This document shows positions 13,079 to 23,519 of a DNA stretch of 64,000 bases, piece after piece. The notes beneath the pieces are model-generated. The model saw only the letters and a list, made by a program, of their open reading frames with translations, was not told the origin of the DNA and searched no databases. Both the position numbers and the translations under genes were made by a program. The stretch covers positions 39,233,501-39,297,500 of the forward strand of contig OX485805.1 of the NCBI GenBank assembly GCA_950295325.1. Direction: 5' to 3'. This DNA comes from Polytrichum commune. Taxonomy: Eukaryota > Streptophyta > Polytrichopsida > Polytrichales > Polytrichaceae. The first letter of the stretch is position 1; every line of letters begins with the position of its first letter.

Positions 13079-13748
13079 ATGTATGCCGAGATTACACGAA
13101 CATTATACTCGCTACTAAAGAAGGTGAAAAAGTGTGAATGGACAGAGGAATGCCAATGTACTTTTGAAGAAGTCAAAAAGATATAAACAACGACGCCGAT
13201 ACTTGTGTGTCTTAATTGGTCAATGGAGCTCCACATACATTGTGATGCGTCAAACGTAGCCATAGGCGCAGTGTTAGCACAAAACATTCATGGGAAAGTG
13301 GATTCCCCAATCCAGTATGCTAGTAGATTTTTAAACAGTGCGGAAAAGAATTATAGTACCACCAAGAGAGAAGCCTTAGCAATGGTCTATTCAGTACAAA
13401 AAATTTGTCACTACCTTTTGGCTAACCATTTTCGTCTTCTATGTCGATCATCAAGCCTTGTTATACTTGATCAACCGACCAGTGGTGTCAGGAAGAATTG
13501 CAAGATGGATGTTCTTACTACTAGAATACGATTTCGAGGTGGTTTATTGTCCAGGGATGAAACATGTAATGGCGGATCACTTATCTAGAATAGAAAGTGG
13601 TGAACCGGCAAAAGGTGTTGCCGACCAACTTCTAGATGCGAGTTTATTTATGGTACATATTCAACCCAAGGAAGATTGGAGATTGGCATTCGTGGAGTAT
13701 TTAACCCATGGAAGATTACTCTCACCAGAAGTCAGTGAAGAAGACTGA
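13079..13748 (+). pseudogene. RNase H domain
   Basis: The sequence resumes after the stop with EWTEECQ and continues to HCDASNVAIGAVL, YSTTKREALAM and then, in a shifted frame, FYVDHQALLYLINRP and MADHLSRI. This is the standard Ty3 RNase H, which removes RNA from the RNA-DNA hybrid. The frameshift lies at about 13430-13436, where one extra T in a T-run explains the change of frame. A TAA near 13185 interrupts the lead-in. Only one RNase H domain is seen; I find no second, archaeal-type RNase H such as some Tat elements have. Confidence 0.9.
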
Positions 13749-14700
13749 GTGAACCATATGTGCTAGATGAAGGAAAATTGAAGAGAATTAGTCGAAGTGG
13801 ACAAGTGAAGATATGCATCTTTGAAGATATTATAGAGGAGGTCATTAGTGAAGCTCATGAACAAGAAGAAATTTACCATCTTCTTCAACAAACTTGGCAC
13901 CTAGTGTTAACCACACCTTATTGGTGGCCAACATGAAGAAGGGATGTGTGGGAGTGTTGCCAAGAATGCCCAGTATGTTTAGATAGAAATGAAGGACGAA
14001 TTGAAAAAGAAAACCAGAAGAAGAACAAGGACCAACACAAGAGTTAGGAAGAAGAATCAAACTCGAAGGGGAAAAAATATACTTTCAACCTCAAGAACCA
14101 AAGCAAGATAAAGATTGGAGAGTTTCATTATGTTCAATACTTGACTAATGGAACCCCTACCGAGAATGGAATGTCCAAGAGGGAATTAAGAAAGATGGCC
14201 TATTGGAGTATAACGTTCTTCATGAAAGAATGAGAGTTAAGAAAGGTCATGCCAAATGGCGAAGTGAAGATATGTATCAACGAAGAAGTAGTAAAGATTC
14301 TAGTACAAAGACTACATGATCATCAAGGAAGACATTTAAGTACGGATCTTACATGGCAACTAGCGCTCATTAGTCCATATTGGTGGCCTACCATCTACAA
14401 TGATGTATATTTTGTATGTGACATCAATTGTTATACATGCAAACAACAACGCTGAAAAGAAGAGATTGGGGTGAGCCGTACCATTCCGGTATTAGCCACA
14501 GAAGCAATAGACCCTGGTGACTGGAGGTTACCTTATATAGAATACTTAGAAAATGGATGATTAACGGGAGAAACAACGGTGACGCAAAGATAACAAATCG
14601 CGATTGGAAGTAGATCATATTTATTAGAAGAAGACAAAACCTTGATGAAGGAAGGACCAGATGACATACGAAGGAGGTGTGTGGCATGACCACTGTCACC
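13663..14700 (+). pseudogene. Repeated pre-integrase (zinc-binding) modules
   Basis: The same order of motifs appears more than once: a DWR block with EYL or QYL plus G, a variable stretch, VKICI, a histidine pair, PYWWPT, DV and a C-x2-C pair. Module 1 covers about 13663-13990 (DWRLAFVEYL to PYWWPT and CQECPVC). Module 2 covers about 14103-14455 (QYLTNG, VKICI, HDHQGRH, PYWWPT). A third begins at about 14515 (DWRLPYIEYLENG) and is cut near 14690. Its zinc-finger end is most likely at 16487-16700 beyond an insertion. In typical elements this H2C2 module occurs once, before the integrase core. All copies carry stops and frameshifts. Confidence 0.65.
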
Positions 14701-15178
14701 AAAAATTCTTCATCCTTCGATTTCGTCCTAGCCCGAGTGGAAAAGTTTATAATGACATGTAGAGATTCCTCTCTTTGTAACCCAATATATAATTCCAATC
14801 TACCCTTGGAATATACACAACTTGATTAACTCCACACTATGTAGTTTTACATTCCTTAATCTCGGACAAGGTTACATCCTTAGCCTTTTCTAATGTCCAC
14901 CCGGCCGCTTTGGCCACGCATGCCTTCAAAGATATCCCTCTTGTGAAGCGAGTCCTTACCGTCGACTCCACACTACTACATGAGTTCTCGCTTATTGATT
15001 CCATGAATTACACAAGTTTAAATATTGATAAATACTTATCACTTATTGTAGTTTTCTCCTCACGCTTCAACCACAATATTGGTTTAATGAACTAATGGTT
15101 ATCCCTAATGGAACCAAGTAAAACTTCCTTTGTTCCCCTAGACTTTACTAGCTAATAATATAACTTTCCCATTACTTC

Positions 15179-15800
15179 TCGGAATGTCCTGAAATTTTAT
15201 CTGTAACTAGGGAGACAAAGCAAAAAACATCTCACCAATTTGTAAGCCTATCCCATTTTCTGTCCGACAGTTATGACCATTTTAGTGTGTCAGTCTACCC
15301 AGATTTCAGATTGTCATAACTTCCTTCCACGGGCTCCAAAGAACTTCAAATTTTGGGAGCAATCACAAAAACTAATTGTTTATGACCCCCTGAAATTTCA
15401 AACTATTGTCATTTTCTGCCAAAACGTTATGGCCTTTTTAGTCTGCAACTCTTGAAAACACTTCAGAATGATATATCTCCTTCTCATCTACTCGGAATGA
15501 CTTGAAATTTGTACCACAACTAGGAAACCTAAGAACAAAGCATCCCTCAAAATTTCATGCGTTTTCAAGCCTTTGTCCAGGAGTTATGCCCATTTCAGCT
15601 CGAAAATATAGGCAAAGTTCAGAATGTCATAACTGCTGGTCTAGTACTCCAAACATCCTCAGATTTTCACCATGTTTATATAAACAAGTTGTTTACTAAC
15701 CCTCTAAATTTCAACGAAGTATCTTCTTCTGCTCGAAAGTTATGCCCCTTACAACCTAGACTACTCAAAGGACCCTCTCATTTACCAACTCGTGTTCCGG
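15179..15800. repeat. Degenerate tandem repeat, period about 312 bases
   Basis: A block starting CTCGGAATGTCCTGAAATTT at 15179 recurs as CTCGGAATGACTTGAAATTT at about 15491, each followed by an AACTAGG motif and a GTTATG-CCATTT motif. A half-period similarity (CTCCAAA followed by an AT-rich block) is also visible at about 15327 and 15647. Confidence 0.6.
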
Positions 15801-15886
15801 CAACGTGTCACTTAACAAACACATATACCCAAGAAATATGAATTCAAGTACTACAACTTGAAGCCATAAATTATCTTAAAATCATT

Positions 15887-16094
15887 CACACCCAAACTAA
15901 TTCTAAGAGGTCAAACCCTCTTCAAGGCCAACTAGCCTTGGCTCCTAACTTCAAAACCATGCATACACGTGTGCTCCTATCTTGCTTTCACACACCCAAA
16001 CTAATTCTAACAAGAGGTCAAGCCCTCTTCAAGGCTAACTAGCCTTGGCTCCTAACTTCAAAACCATGCACACACATGTGCTTCTATCTTGCTT
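15887..16094. repeat. Tandem duplication, two copies of about 104 bases
   Basis: Two almost identical units start with CACACCCAAACTAATTCTAA at 15887 and 15991. Both contain GGTCAA, CCCTCTTCAAGGC, AACTAGCCTTGGCTCCTAAC and CCATGCA followed by a CACA-rich end. High identity suggests a recent duplication. Confidence 0.85.
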
Positions 16095-16486
16095 CCACAC
16101 ACCCACACTTATAACACGTGGGGTGCCAATGAGCACGAAGGAAAGAGAGGATAAGTGAGGGAAGAATGAGCGATTATATAGTGAGTTTGAGGGGGTGAAC
16201 ACCCTCAAGGCTCACGATAAGCCTTCGAAATCTCCTCCTACTTCGTAGGCTCTCATCTTATCTCCTAAGCCTTCCTCCCTCAAATGATCAACAAAGATCC
16301 TAATTCAAACATTTAACTAACATTGGCTTTCTACCTACCACATTTTACCAAGGTATGTCCTCATACTACTTAAATCCACTCCACACAAGCCTAATGCTTC
16401 AAACTTAGTTTTCTTCAAGCTTCACTATTTTTATATTTTTGTGAATAATCATAAATCAACAAAACACCACTTGTAATGTTTTACAA

Positions 16487-17319
16487 GTGTTAACAACACA
16501 TGTGGACATCAATTTGGGCTCACAACCACTTACCAGCGTGATCATAGGGGAAGCATATGAGGGAATTGCGGGAGGATATTTCTCCGCCAATCTTACCCTA
16601 CACAGAATTCTAACGGCTTTATATTGGTGGCCAACAATGAAGAAAGATGTATACTTGTACTGCAAGCAGTGCGATGCGACATATGTCAAAGAATAGGGCC
16701 TAAGATATCAAAAGGAGTACACATGATGAATCATGTTATGCCAATAGAAGTCTTCTAACGATGGGGTTTGGACTTTATGGGGCCTATCGAACCTCCGACA
16801 ATGTATACGAAAAATCGTTACATTATCACGGCCACGGATTATACTATCAAATGGGTAGGAGCTAGAACTCTAAAGGATCATACCGCGAAGTCCATAGAAA
16901 AGTTCTTGTATGAAGAAATCATCACGAAGTATGGATGCCCGGTGGAATTAGTGAGTGATCAAGGAAGTCATTTCATATATGACACCATAAAAATATTGAC
17001 AAAAGAATTCATGATACTACATAGGAGGTCAACAACTTATTATTCTCAAGCAAATGGGTAAGCGGAAAGTAACAACAAAATACTTAAGACAATATTAACC
17101 AAGGTAGTAAACGCAAATCATACAGATTGGAATATGAAGCTTCACATTGCATTGTGGGCCTATCGAACTGCCTACAAAGTTACCACAAAGCATTCCCCTT
17201 TCTCTTTGGTATTTGGAACAGAAGCTTTACTACCCATAGCTTATGTAGAATACAAAAAAGAAAATATTTTATCTCATGAACTACATCCGGCTTTGGAAAA
17301 ACGAATGGAGCAACTCTGA
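16487..17319 (+). pseudogene. Integrase with zinc finger and DDE core
   Basis: The zinc-binding start (GEAYEGIAGGYF, LYWWPTMKKDV, CKQC) has Tyr where the family has both zinc-ligand His residues. A 5-base tandem duplication of TGCGA near 16671-16680 shifts the frame before the last cysteine. The core starts at about 16768 with WTLDFMG-like sequence. The catalytic residues are visible: Asp in ATDYT near 16838, Asp in VSDQGSHF at 16957 and Glu at 17065, giving the D-35-E spacing of retroviral integrases. A TAA at 17059-17061 replaces the usual Gln codon before [13 protein letters not shown] and FGTEALLP follow. The enzyme inserts element DNA into the host chromosome. Confidence 0.92.
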
Positions 17320-17821
17320 ATTCTAGACTTAACAAAGAAGGAGGCTCAGAGTAACATAGAACATATGCAACTACTAAGAAAAGATAGGCATGACAAAAGA
17401 CCGAAGAAAAATAAATGCAAACATTACAATGAGAAACATGACAAGAGAACATGCGAGAATAAGGGAAGTATGGAAAAAAAAAAAAAAAAACCCCCCCATG
17501 TTTTATCCCAATCAATGGATTCTATGGCACTTAAAACAACAGAAGCCAGGACAAGGAAAATTTAAAATTAGATGGTTGAAACATTATCAAATCAAGAAGG
17601 TTTACGACAATGGTACAGTACATATTACCACTCTTAAACACCAAAAGTACAGAAGAATAAACATAAGTAAGATCAAGTCATACCATGAGCCCGAAACGGC
17701 CGTAGTATATAGTTTACAAATACTACTATGCCGCAATTTAGAAGAAGAATTGAAAAAAAAAAAAACTAATACGGCTAAAACACTATTGCAACTAAAAAAA
17801 ATGAACGTGGCAAGCGATTAA
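17320..17821 (+). pseudogene. Integrase C-terminal region
   Basis: After a TGA at 17317-17319, the reading continues with helices typical of the integrase tail and then a segment with GQGKFKIRWLKHYQIKKV, similar to the region that precedes the end of plant Tat-type integrases. Long A-runs near 17476-17490 and 17753-17765 cause frame changes. No clear chromodomain is visible, which fits a non-chromovirus lineage. Confidence 0.65.
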
Positions 17822-18470
17822 CTACGAACGAAGGAAGAACCTTCATAAAATTTTACCATGGCCAAAGGTCATGAGAAGACGTAAAAATGAGTGAAAAAAA
17901 CCTTTCATTGTAAGCGGAATATATGATCAACAAATGAAGTTCGTTAATTTACAGAGAAGAAAAGTAAAAACCCTAGTAAAATTTGAAAACTTGAAACAAT
18001 ATAACAAACATAACACTCACACGAGAAAAAAAATACAAAAAAAAAACTAAACAACTTAGGGTATAACGGAATTGTCTAAGTCACAAAGTGCAAGAAGATA
18101 TAGAAGTACACCAAGTGATGATAGAGTGTTACCTAATTGGAATATTTGGTTTTTCCATCGACAAACAACAAGATTAGGGGAAAGAGGCTTTATCGAAATA
18201 TTCAACTTTGAAAGAAATAACGTTCATTCTCGAAGATGACATAGAAGAAGAATGATTAATTTGTTATATAAAAAAAAATTACATTATTAAAACGTATGAA
18301 GTAATGTTTTCTTCATTTAAAAAAAAAATTCACATTGATATTTAAATCAAACAATTTAAACCAAAATCAAGGAGATTCGAAGAAATTTGAACCAATCAAA
18401 TGATCTTAATATATTAAAAATAAAGATAGTAGATAGTAGAATATTAAATTATTTTAAATATAATTTTTTT
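17822..18470. other. AT-rich non-coding spacer
   Basis: No gene is visible between the end of the integrase and the large inverted repeat. The sequence is rich in A-runs. I do not see an LTR start, a polypurine tract that can be trusted, or similarity to the left LTR-like region, so the 3' end of the Ty3 element seems to be lost or displaced. Confidence 0.5.
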
Positions 18471-19294
18471 TCAACAAGTAATTTTTTAATTGGATAGGGT
18501 TTAGAATTAACCTTATATATGTTTGAAGAAAAAATTAGATTTAAAAAGATTTTAAAAAAAAACTTATAAGCTTTTAAATCTAAAATCAATGAAATAGTGA
18601 TGAAGTGAGAAATTATTGGTCAATTTTTGCAAATGAATAATTAATCATGTGCGTTTTTTCAAGGCGATCCATAGGTGCGTGAATTTTAAGAAAATTCCTT
18701 GATATGCAAAAGTTATGAGCGAAAAATGAGTGTTGGAGGGCACTTCAAACAACAACCCTTGAAGGACGATTTCGGAGTCAATGCGGCATCAATTGGAAAT
18801 TGTGACATATAAAAATTGAGCATACTTCAAAGACGAATCCAATGGTGGAAGGTACGGCTTCCAATGAAATATCACCTACAACCCAATTTGATAATTAGAA
18901 AAAGTTATAATAAAAAAACTAATATGCCTAATCTACATCATTGGATTCGTTTTTGTAAGGTACTCAATTTTTATATATCACAATCTCCAACTGATGCCGA
19001 ATTGACTCCGAAATCATCTTTCAAAAGTTGTTGTTCCAAATGCCTTCCAGCATGTGTTTTTCGCTCATAACTTTTACATTTCAAGGCAGTTTTTTGCAAT
19101 TCACCCACCAATGGATTTGCCTTAGAAAAGCGTACAAGGTCGACTACTCGCTCACAAGAAATGACCAAGATTTGCTCACTTCATCACTATTTCATCAATT
19201 TCAGATTTAAAAAATCTATCTTAACCTAATTTTTGCTTCAAACATGTATAAAGTTAATACTTAACCCTATCCAACTAAAAAAATTCCTTATTGA
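18471..19294. repeat. Large imperfect inverted repeat (fold-back), 824 bases
   Basis: The left arm (18471-18845) and right arm (18939-19294) are reverse complements along almost their whole length, with a loop of about 93 bases. Matching landmarks include TTGGATAGGGTT near the outer ends, AGTGATGAAGTGAG, AAAAGTTATGAGCGAAAAA, GATTTCGGAGTCAAT, GATTGTGATATATAAAAATT and CGAATCCAATG next to the loop. A transcript from either strand would fold into one long hairpin. It could be a fold-back transposon, two head-to-head LTR pieces, or a source of small RNAs. The short open frames in it are by-products. Confidence 0.85.
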
Positions 19295-19367
19295 AATAAT
19301 TTTTTACACTTGAAGTCTAGGTGAGCTTCTTCATTGTACCGTACATGTAATGGTTGCTATATACGGA

Positions 19368-19630
19368 TCCATAACAATATATTGTCAATCCATAATAATA
19401 TAGAGTCACTCCATAATATAAACCCTGACACTCCATATAATATACTGTCACTCCACAACATAATGTTAATCACTCTATAACATAATGTTTGTCACAACAC
19501 GCACCCTAGTGTCATTCCATAAGAATATAGTATCACTTTATAACAATATAGTGTCACTCCATAACAATATAGTGTCACCATAATACAATGTCACCATAAT
19601 GTGTGTCACTCCATAATATGTTTTATATCA
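19368..19630. repeat. AT-rich minisatellite, unit about 22-24 bases
   Basis: About ten degenerate copies of a unit like TCCATAACAATATAGTGTCAC follow each other. The last full copies at 19510-19590 are the most regular. It lies between the inverted repeat and the GC-rich island. Confidence 0.8.
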
Positions 19631-19779
19631 CACCACAATGTACTGCAACAAATTGAATACACAAATACAATATTAAATCCTTAAAGTCGACAATTTATAA
19701 TAGAGATCCAAAAAGTAAACTTTATATATATAAACATAATAGAAATTAGGTACAATAATATATACTCACAATAACTATA

Positions 19780-21120
19780 TATAATAATATGCTAAACTCC
19801 GTACATGCTCCCCCCATCTAACTCCATGGAGCCTCGTATAATGACGAGTTGCACCGACCCTATCAACGTATACTCCGGTCTTGGGTAGATACCCATGATT
19901 GAAAGCCCTCATAAGCATCAACCCAAGAATGTTCCTATCCCTCACAGTACTATGCAGATATCACTTAGCGTGATCCAAGAAATCATGTATCAGTGGCCGC
20001 TCGGCTTCGGCATCCAACTCCCAACCGTCGTACTTGAACTCCGAAACCGCCATCACCACAACTTGTCGCCGCTCCGCAGCATGCCACGCTCGTGCCGCTC
20101 GAAGCTGCTGCCGCATAAACTTTTCGCTCCAGCCTATAGACTAGCGTGCGAAAGTCAATGCGCTCTAAAGTCGAATGCTCGGGATGCACTCGTCCATCCC
20201 ATATAACACTACCACGAAACTGGATACCTCGAGATGGCACGAATCCACAAACTGCTCGATGGGGATGACGCGCGTTACAAACCCACCCCTAACGCAACTT
20301 CGATATCCCCAAATTTAAAGAGATCCAACGAGCTACAAAGGTATCGTCCGTCTCTGACCCTCTCAGTCTGCACACTCAGCTCAACTTTAATACCACCGAG
20401 ACGACTACTACGCTTTGCCTTGTTCAGATTCTCCCATCCCATAATCAAAGCTCTAAGCTGAGTAGCCTTAGTCCTCATCGTCCGGACGGTGCTGGGCATA
20501 TCGTCCAACATCTGACGCTGGAGAACTTACAGAATCTCATGACACAACTCCTGATAGATCTTGATCCTCGGGATGCGCACATCGATAGCAGGGTTCAGGC
20601 TCACTGAGCCTAACCCCTCAATGTCGCACATCTCGTGGACAAGACCCTCTACAGAGCGATGATTCATCTGCTCAGCATCGCTGAACCCGATCAACACTAT
20701 GTCGTCTGTGTTGATCCGTAATCAAATGAGTTCTTCCCCTCATTAACGGAAGAACCCATCTGATCACGGTATCGACCGATATAATGATCGATAATCGTCT
20801 CGGCACTCGCTAGGTCCCTCTTCATACCGAAGAAAAACACCCTACAACACCGAACACCCAAGACGTACAGACAATTTGACAAGGCTCCTATCGGCACGTT
20901 CATATGATTTCGTGATAACAAGTGACAATCACGACTCGGAGTGAACGTGAGTCCCCAGGCCTTGCGCAGCATGACGATCTCGTCTCGAAAGTTGCGCACC
21001 TCGTCCTAAGTACTCCCAACATAAACCCGAACTACTAAAAGATCAAATATAACGTGTAGCCAATCATCGAACTCAAGACTATCTTTGATCCTAATCACCC
21101 TAAATCCAACGGTCTTGATT
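19780..21120 (-). pseudogene. GC-rich decayed coding island, family not recognised
   Basis: Reading the minus strand from about 21110 to 19785 gives long open segments joined by few stops and frame changes: 20697-21115 (one TAG near 21006), 20275-20715 (one TAA near 20526), and then 20245 to about 19790 in another frame with three or four stops. Together they could come from one protein of some 430 residues. Codons are rich in CpG (CGT, CGA, TCG), unlike the very AT-rich DNA on both sides. Visible features are Arg-rich helices, an AARAWHAAERR-type helix and a C-terminal GYLPKTGVYVDRVG segment. I do not recognise the family. A transposon protein, a captured host gene or an integrated viral gene are all possible. 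Confidence 0.5.
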
Positions 21121-22777
21121 TTTTCAAACATTTGATCCAACGGGTAAATTAATTAATTCTCATAAATTATAGAATATCTCTAATAATATAAAGAATAATT
21201 AAAAGAATTTTACGTACACGTGCTTAGTAATTTGTTTTACGTATTCGATTAAAAATTATTTTTGGTTTAATACGAGTTCATTTTAAGATAGCACTAGTCA
21301 ATGTAACTAACCATATTCAAATCCATGGTAGTCAAGATTTAATACCAATATCTTATGTAACCCGCATCTACAACTAGATATTTCAAAATCTAGTATCCAC
21401 CTATATATTAAATAATCTTCATAACTTATTTCTTTGTTTTTGTAAATTGTTGGTCTTAATTTAATCAATATGATTATATCATAATTTTTCAACATGATAA
21501 ATAAAACAAAGTGAAAAAATAATCTTCATAATTCTTTAAAAAAAGTTTATAAATGTTTTCAAAATATATTTGATTTTATGTTGTAATAAGATTTAATCTT
21601 GTATGGATATAAGAACAAATATTCTATTCATATATAGTGATAAAAACGAATGTTATTTTTACAAAATTTCATAAATTGAACAAATATGCATTTTAATTAT
21701 CTTTCACGAATCAAAAAATATTATACATTAATAAGTTAAAATTTTCATATATTTTTTATAAGGTACAGTATTGGTATTTGGACGAATACATTTTTATTCA
21801 TCTATTTGAATATTTAGTATTTATTTATGTTGAATGATGATTAAAAAAACTAATATCGACATTAAAAAAATTTAACATATATTAAAAAAATTTAACATTA
21901 TATTATATAAAAATTAAATATTTTAAATTCATCATATTTGTTTAAGATTTTTAAATAATTTAGATATTTATAAGTTTACTAATTATAAAATTTTAAAATG
22001 TGGCTATTAATTTACGAGTCCAATTTTTAATACATGGACTGTGAAATTGGTAGGAAAAATGGAATGCAAATTCAAATTAATTGAAATCCAATACAGATTT
22101 AATTTCTTCTATATTCTAATCAGCATTGCAATCGACATCATCTGTTTATGTACGAAAATTCGTGAACCTTTGCTGCAAAATCTTGCGCCTGCAGAGGATG
22201 GAGTTTTTTCTTCCAAAACCTTTGCAGGCTACTTAACATCAAAGAATCGCCCAACGTTTCAATTTGAAATCCTCTGGTTTGCTAATAATCGCAAGCAAAT
22301 AGGGGTTTTATGAATCCTCATATGATCTCAACTACATCTGTTACATTCAAAAATGAAAAGAAAAATTAGTAATGAATGAAAAAATAATAAAATTCACTTC
22401 CGAACGAAAGGTAGCTAACTTACATGATCCTTCTCCCATTCGGCCATCGAAGTCTTCTGCATTTTCGAGACAAGTATGGTCACGGCAAATGTGAATGAAA
22501 TTTAAACAATTAAGAGAACGAAATCATGATGAAATGTACAACACAAAGGAGTGAGTGAACTTGAGAAATTCAAGCACGAGTGATTGACCATTGAAAGTGA
22601 GAAGTTTAATATGTAAGAGAGTTGTTGACATGCAAGACAAATTATAAAGAAAAAAAAAAAAAAAACAGATAAAAGAAGACAAAAATTGTGTGTGAAAACA
22701 ACTAAAATATTACAAATTAATCTTAAAATATTTCTTCAAATTTGTTGATCACATAACTCCCTTTACAAAAAAAAAGA
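21121..22777. other. AT-rich non-coding DNA
   Basis: This segment is strongly AT-rich with many short runs and no supported gene. A frame of 90 codons at 22041-22313 (+) has a hydrophobic stretch but no recognisable domain or splice context, and I do not annotate it as a gene. Confidence 0.5.
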
Positions 22778-23471
22778 CAGGGTTGTTTATTGTCTCGTGA
22801 CGGAGGCTAATCTCGGCATAATGTTGTGCCGTCACAACACGTATCTGTCACGACATTATGCCGGATGTTGTCTTTATCCTGACGGACTTGAATTTTACCG
22901 AATTCTGTGTGTAATTACATTACCCCATTTCGGACACGCAGGATGTAAGATGTCCACGTGTGATGACATGTTAACAAAGTAGAGGTAAAGTGGGGAAAAA
23001 ATTACTAGCCCCCGTCCGCCCCCGTTCCCGCCCCGTTTCCAACCCCCCCCCCCCGCGGTCCGCCCCGTTCCCACCCCCCGTTTCCCCCCCCCCCCCCCCG
23101 TCTGCCCCCCCTCCCTCCCTCCCCGTCCGCCCCCCCTCCCCCACTGTCCGCACCCGCTCCCCCCCCCCCCGCCCGTCCGCCCCCGTCCGCCCCACACACT
23201 CCTTAGTCATATTTTACTACTTTGATTTTAACAGAATGATAACAGAATGGCAAAATGGTTTACCTGGCGCTAGGCATATCTACGTCCACGTCGGCCTTTT
23301 CTGCCACATAGGACGCCACCTTGGCAAGAAGGTAAGTATTTTACCCACCCTACTAGCTGCCCCCTAGGTTGACCCTACGTGGACCCTATTGTGTCGTGAC
23401 GGAGGGGTCCGTCACGACACGACACGTCATGACGGCACGACACCGTCATGACATCGGGATAGACAACCCTG
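22778..23471. mobile_element. Non-autonomous hAT-like DNA transposon, 694 bases
   Basis: The ends are inverted repeats. The left end reads CAGGGTTGTTTATTG and the right end, read backwards, CAGGGTTGTCTATCC. Subterminal copies of a CGTCACGACA-type motif occur at both ends, as in hAT elements. The flanking 8 bases are AAAAAAGA on the left and AAAAAATA on the right, matching at 7 of 8, which fits the 8-base target duplication of hAT. No transposase is encoded inside. The core is the C-rich tract at about 22990-23200. Confidence 0.7.
22990..23200. repeat. C-rich low-complexity tract
   Basis: The plus strand is a long C-rich array of CCGTCCGCCCC-like units with C-runs up to about 17 bases. The minus strand has many G-runs and could form G-quadruplexes. 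The overlapping Gly-rich and Pro-rich frames are only translations of this tract. Confidence 0.9.
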
Positions 23472-23519
23472 AAAAAATATGACTGGTTAACAATATATTT
23501 GAAGTATTTTTATTTCCGA

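Larger units (their letters stand above)
14700..16480. mobile_element. Insertion with tandem repeats inside the Ty3 element
   Basis: This non-coding stretch separates the broken third pre-integrase module from the integrase. It has no retrotransposon coding sequence. It contains a roughly 312-base tandem repeat and a 104-base tandem duplication (listed separately). Phrases around GTTATGACCATTTT and CAGAATGTCATAACT are of the kind seen in long plant LTRs, so a solo LTR is plausible. Target-site duplications could not be identified by eye. Confidence 0.5.
6065..17820 (+). mobile_element. Degenerate Ty3/gypsy retrotransposon, Tat-like lineage
   Basis: The order on the plus strand is LTR-like region, extra 5' reading frame, gag with zinc knuckles, protease, reverse transcriptase, RNase H, pre-integrase modules and integrase. 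This is the Ty3/gypsy (Metaviridae) order. The extra frame before gag and the long region between RNase H and integrase resemble the plant Tat/Ogre group; lineage assignment is inference from memory of the family. Many in-frame stops and several frameshifts show that it is dead. A 1.8-kb insertion interrupts the pre-integrase region. No 3' LTR directly follows the integrase; the best candidate partner for the 5' LTR-like sequence lies far away at 23520-25105. Confidence 0.85.

Noticed and set aside
18816-19210. Open frames on both strands
   Set aside because: They arise from the arms of the large inverted repeat and mirror each other.
22895-23210. Gly-rich and Pro-rich open frames on both strands
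   Set aside because: They are translations of the C-rich low-complexity tract inside the hAT-like element and have no other support.
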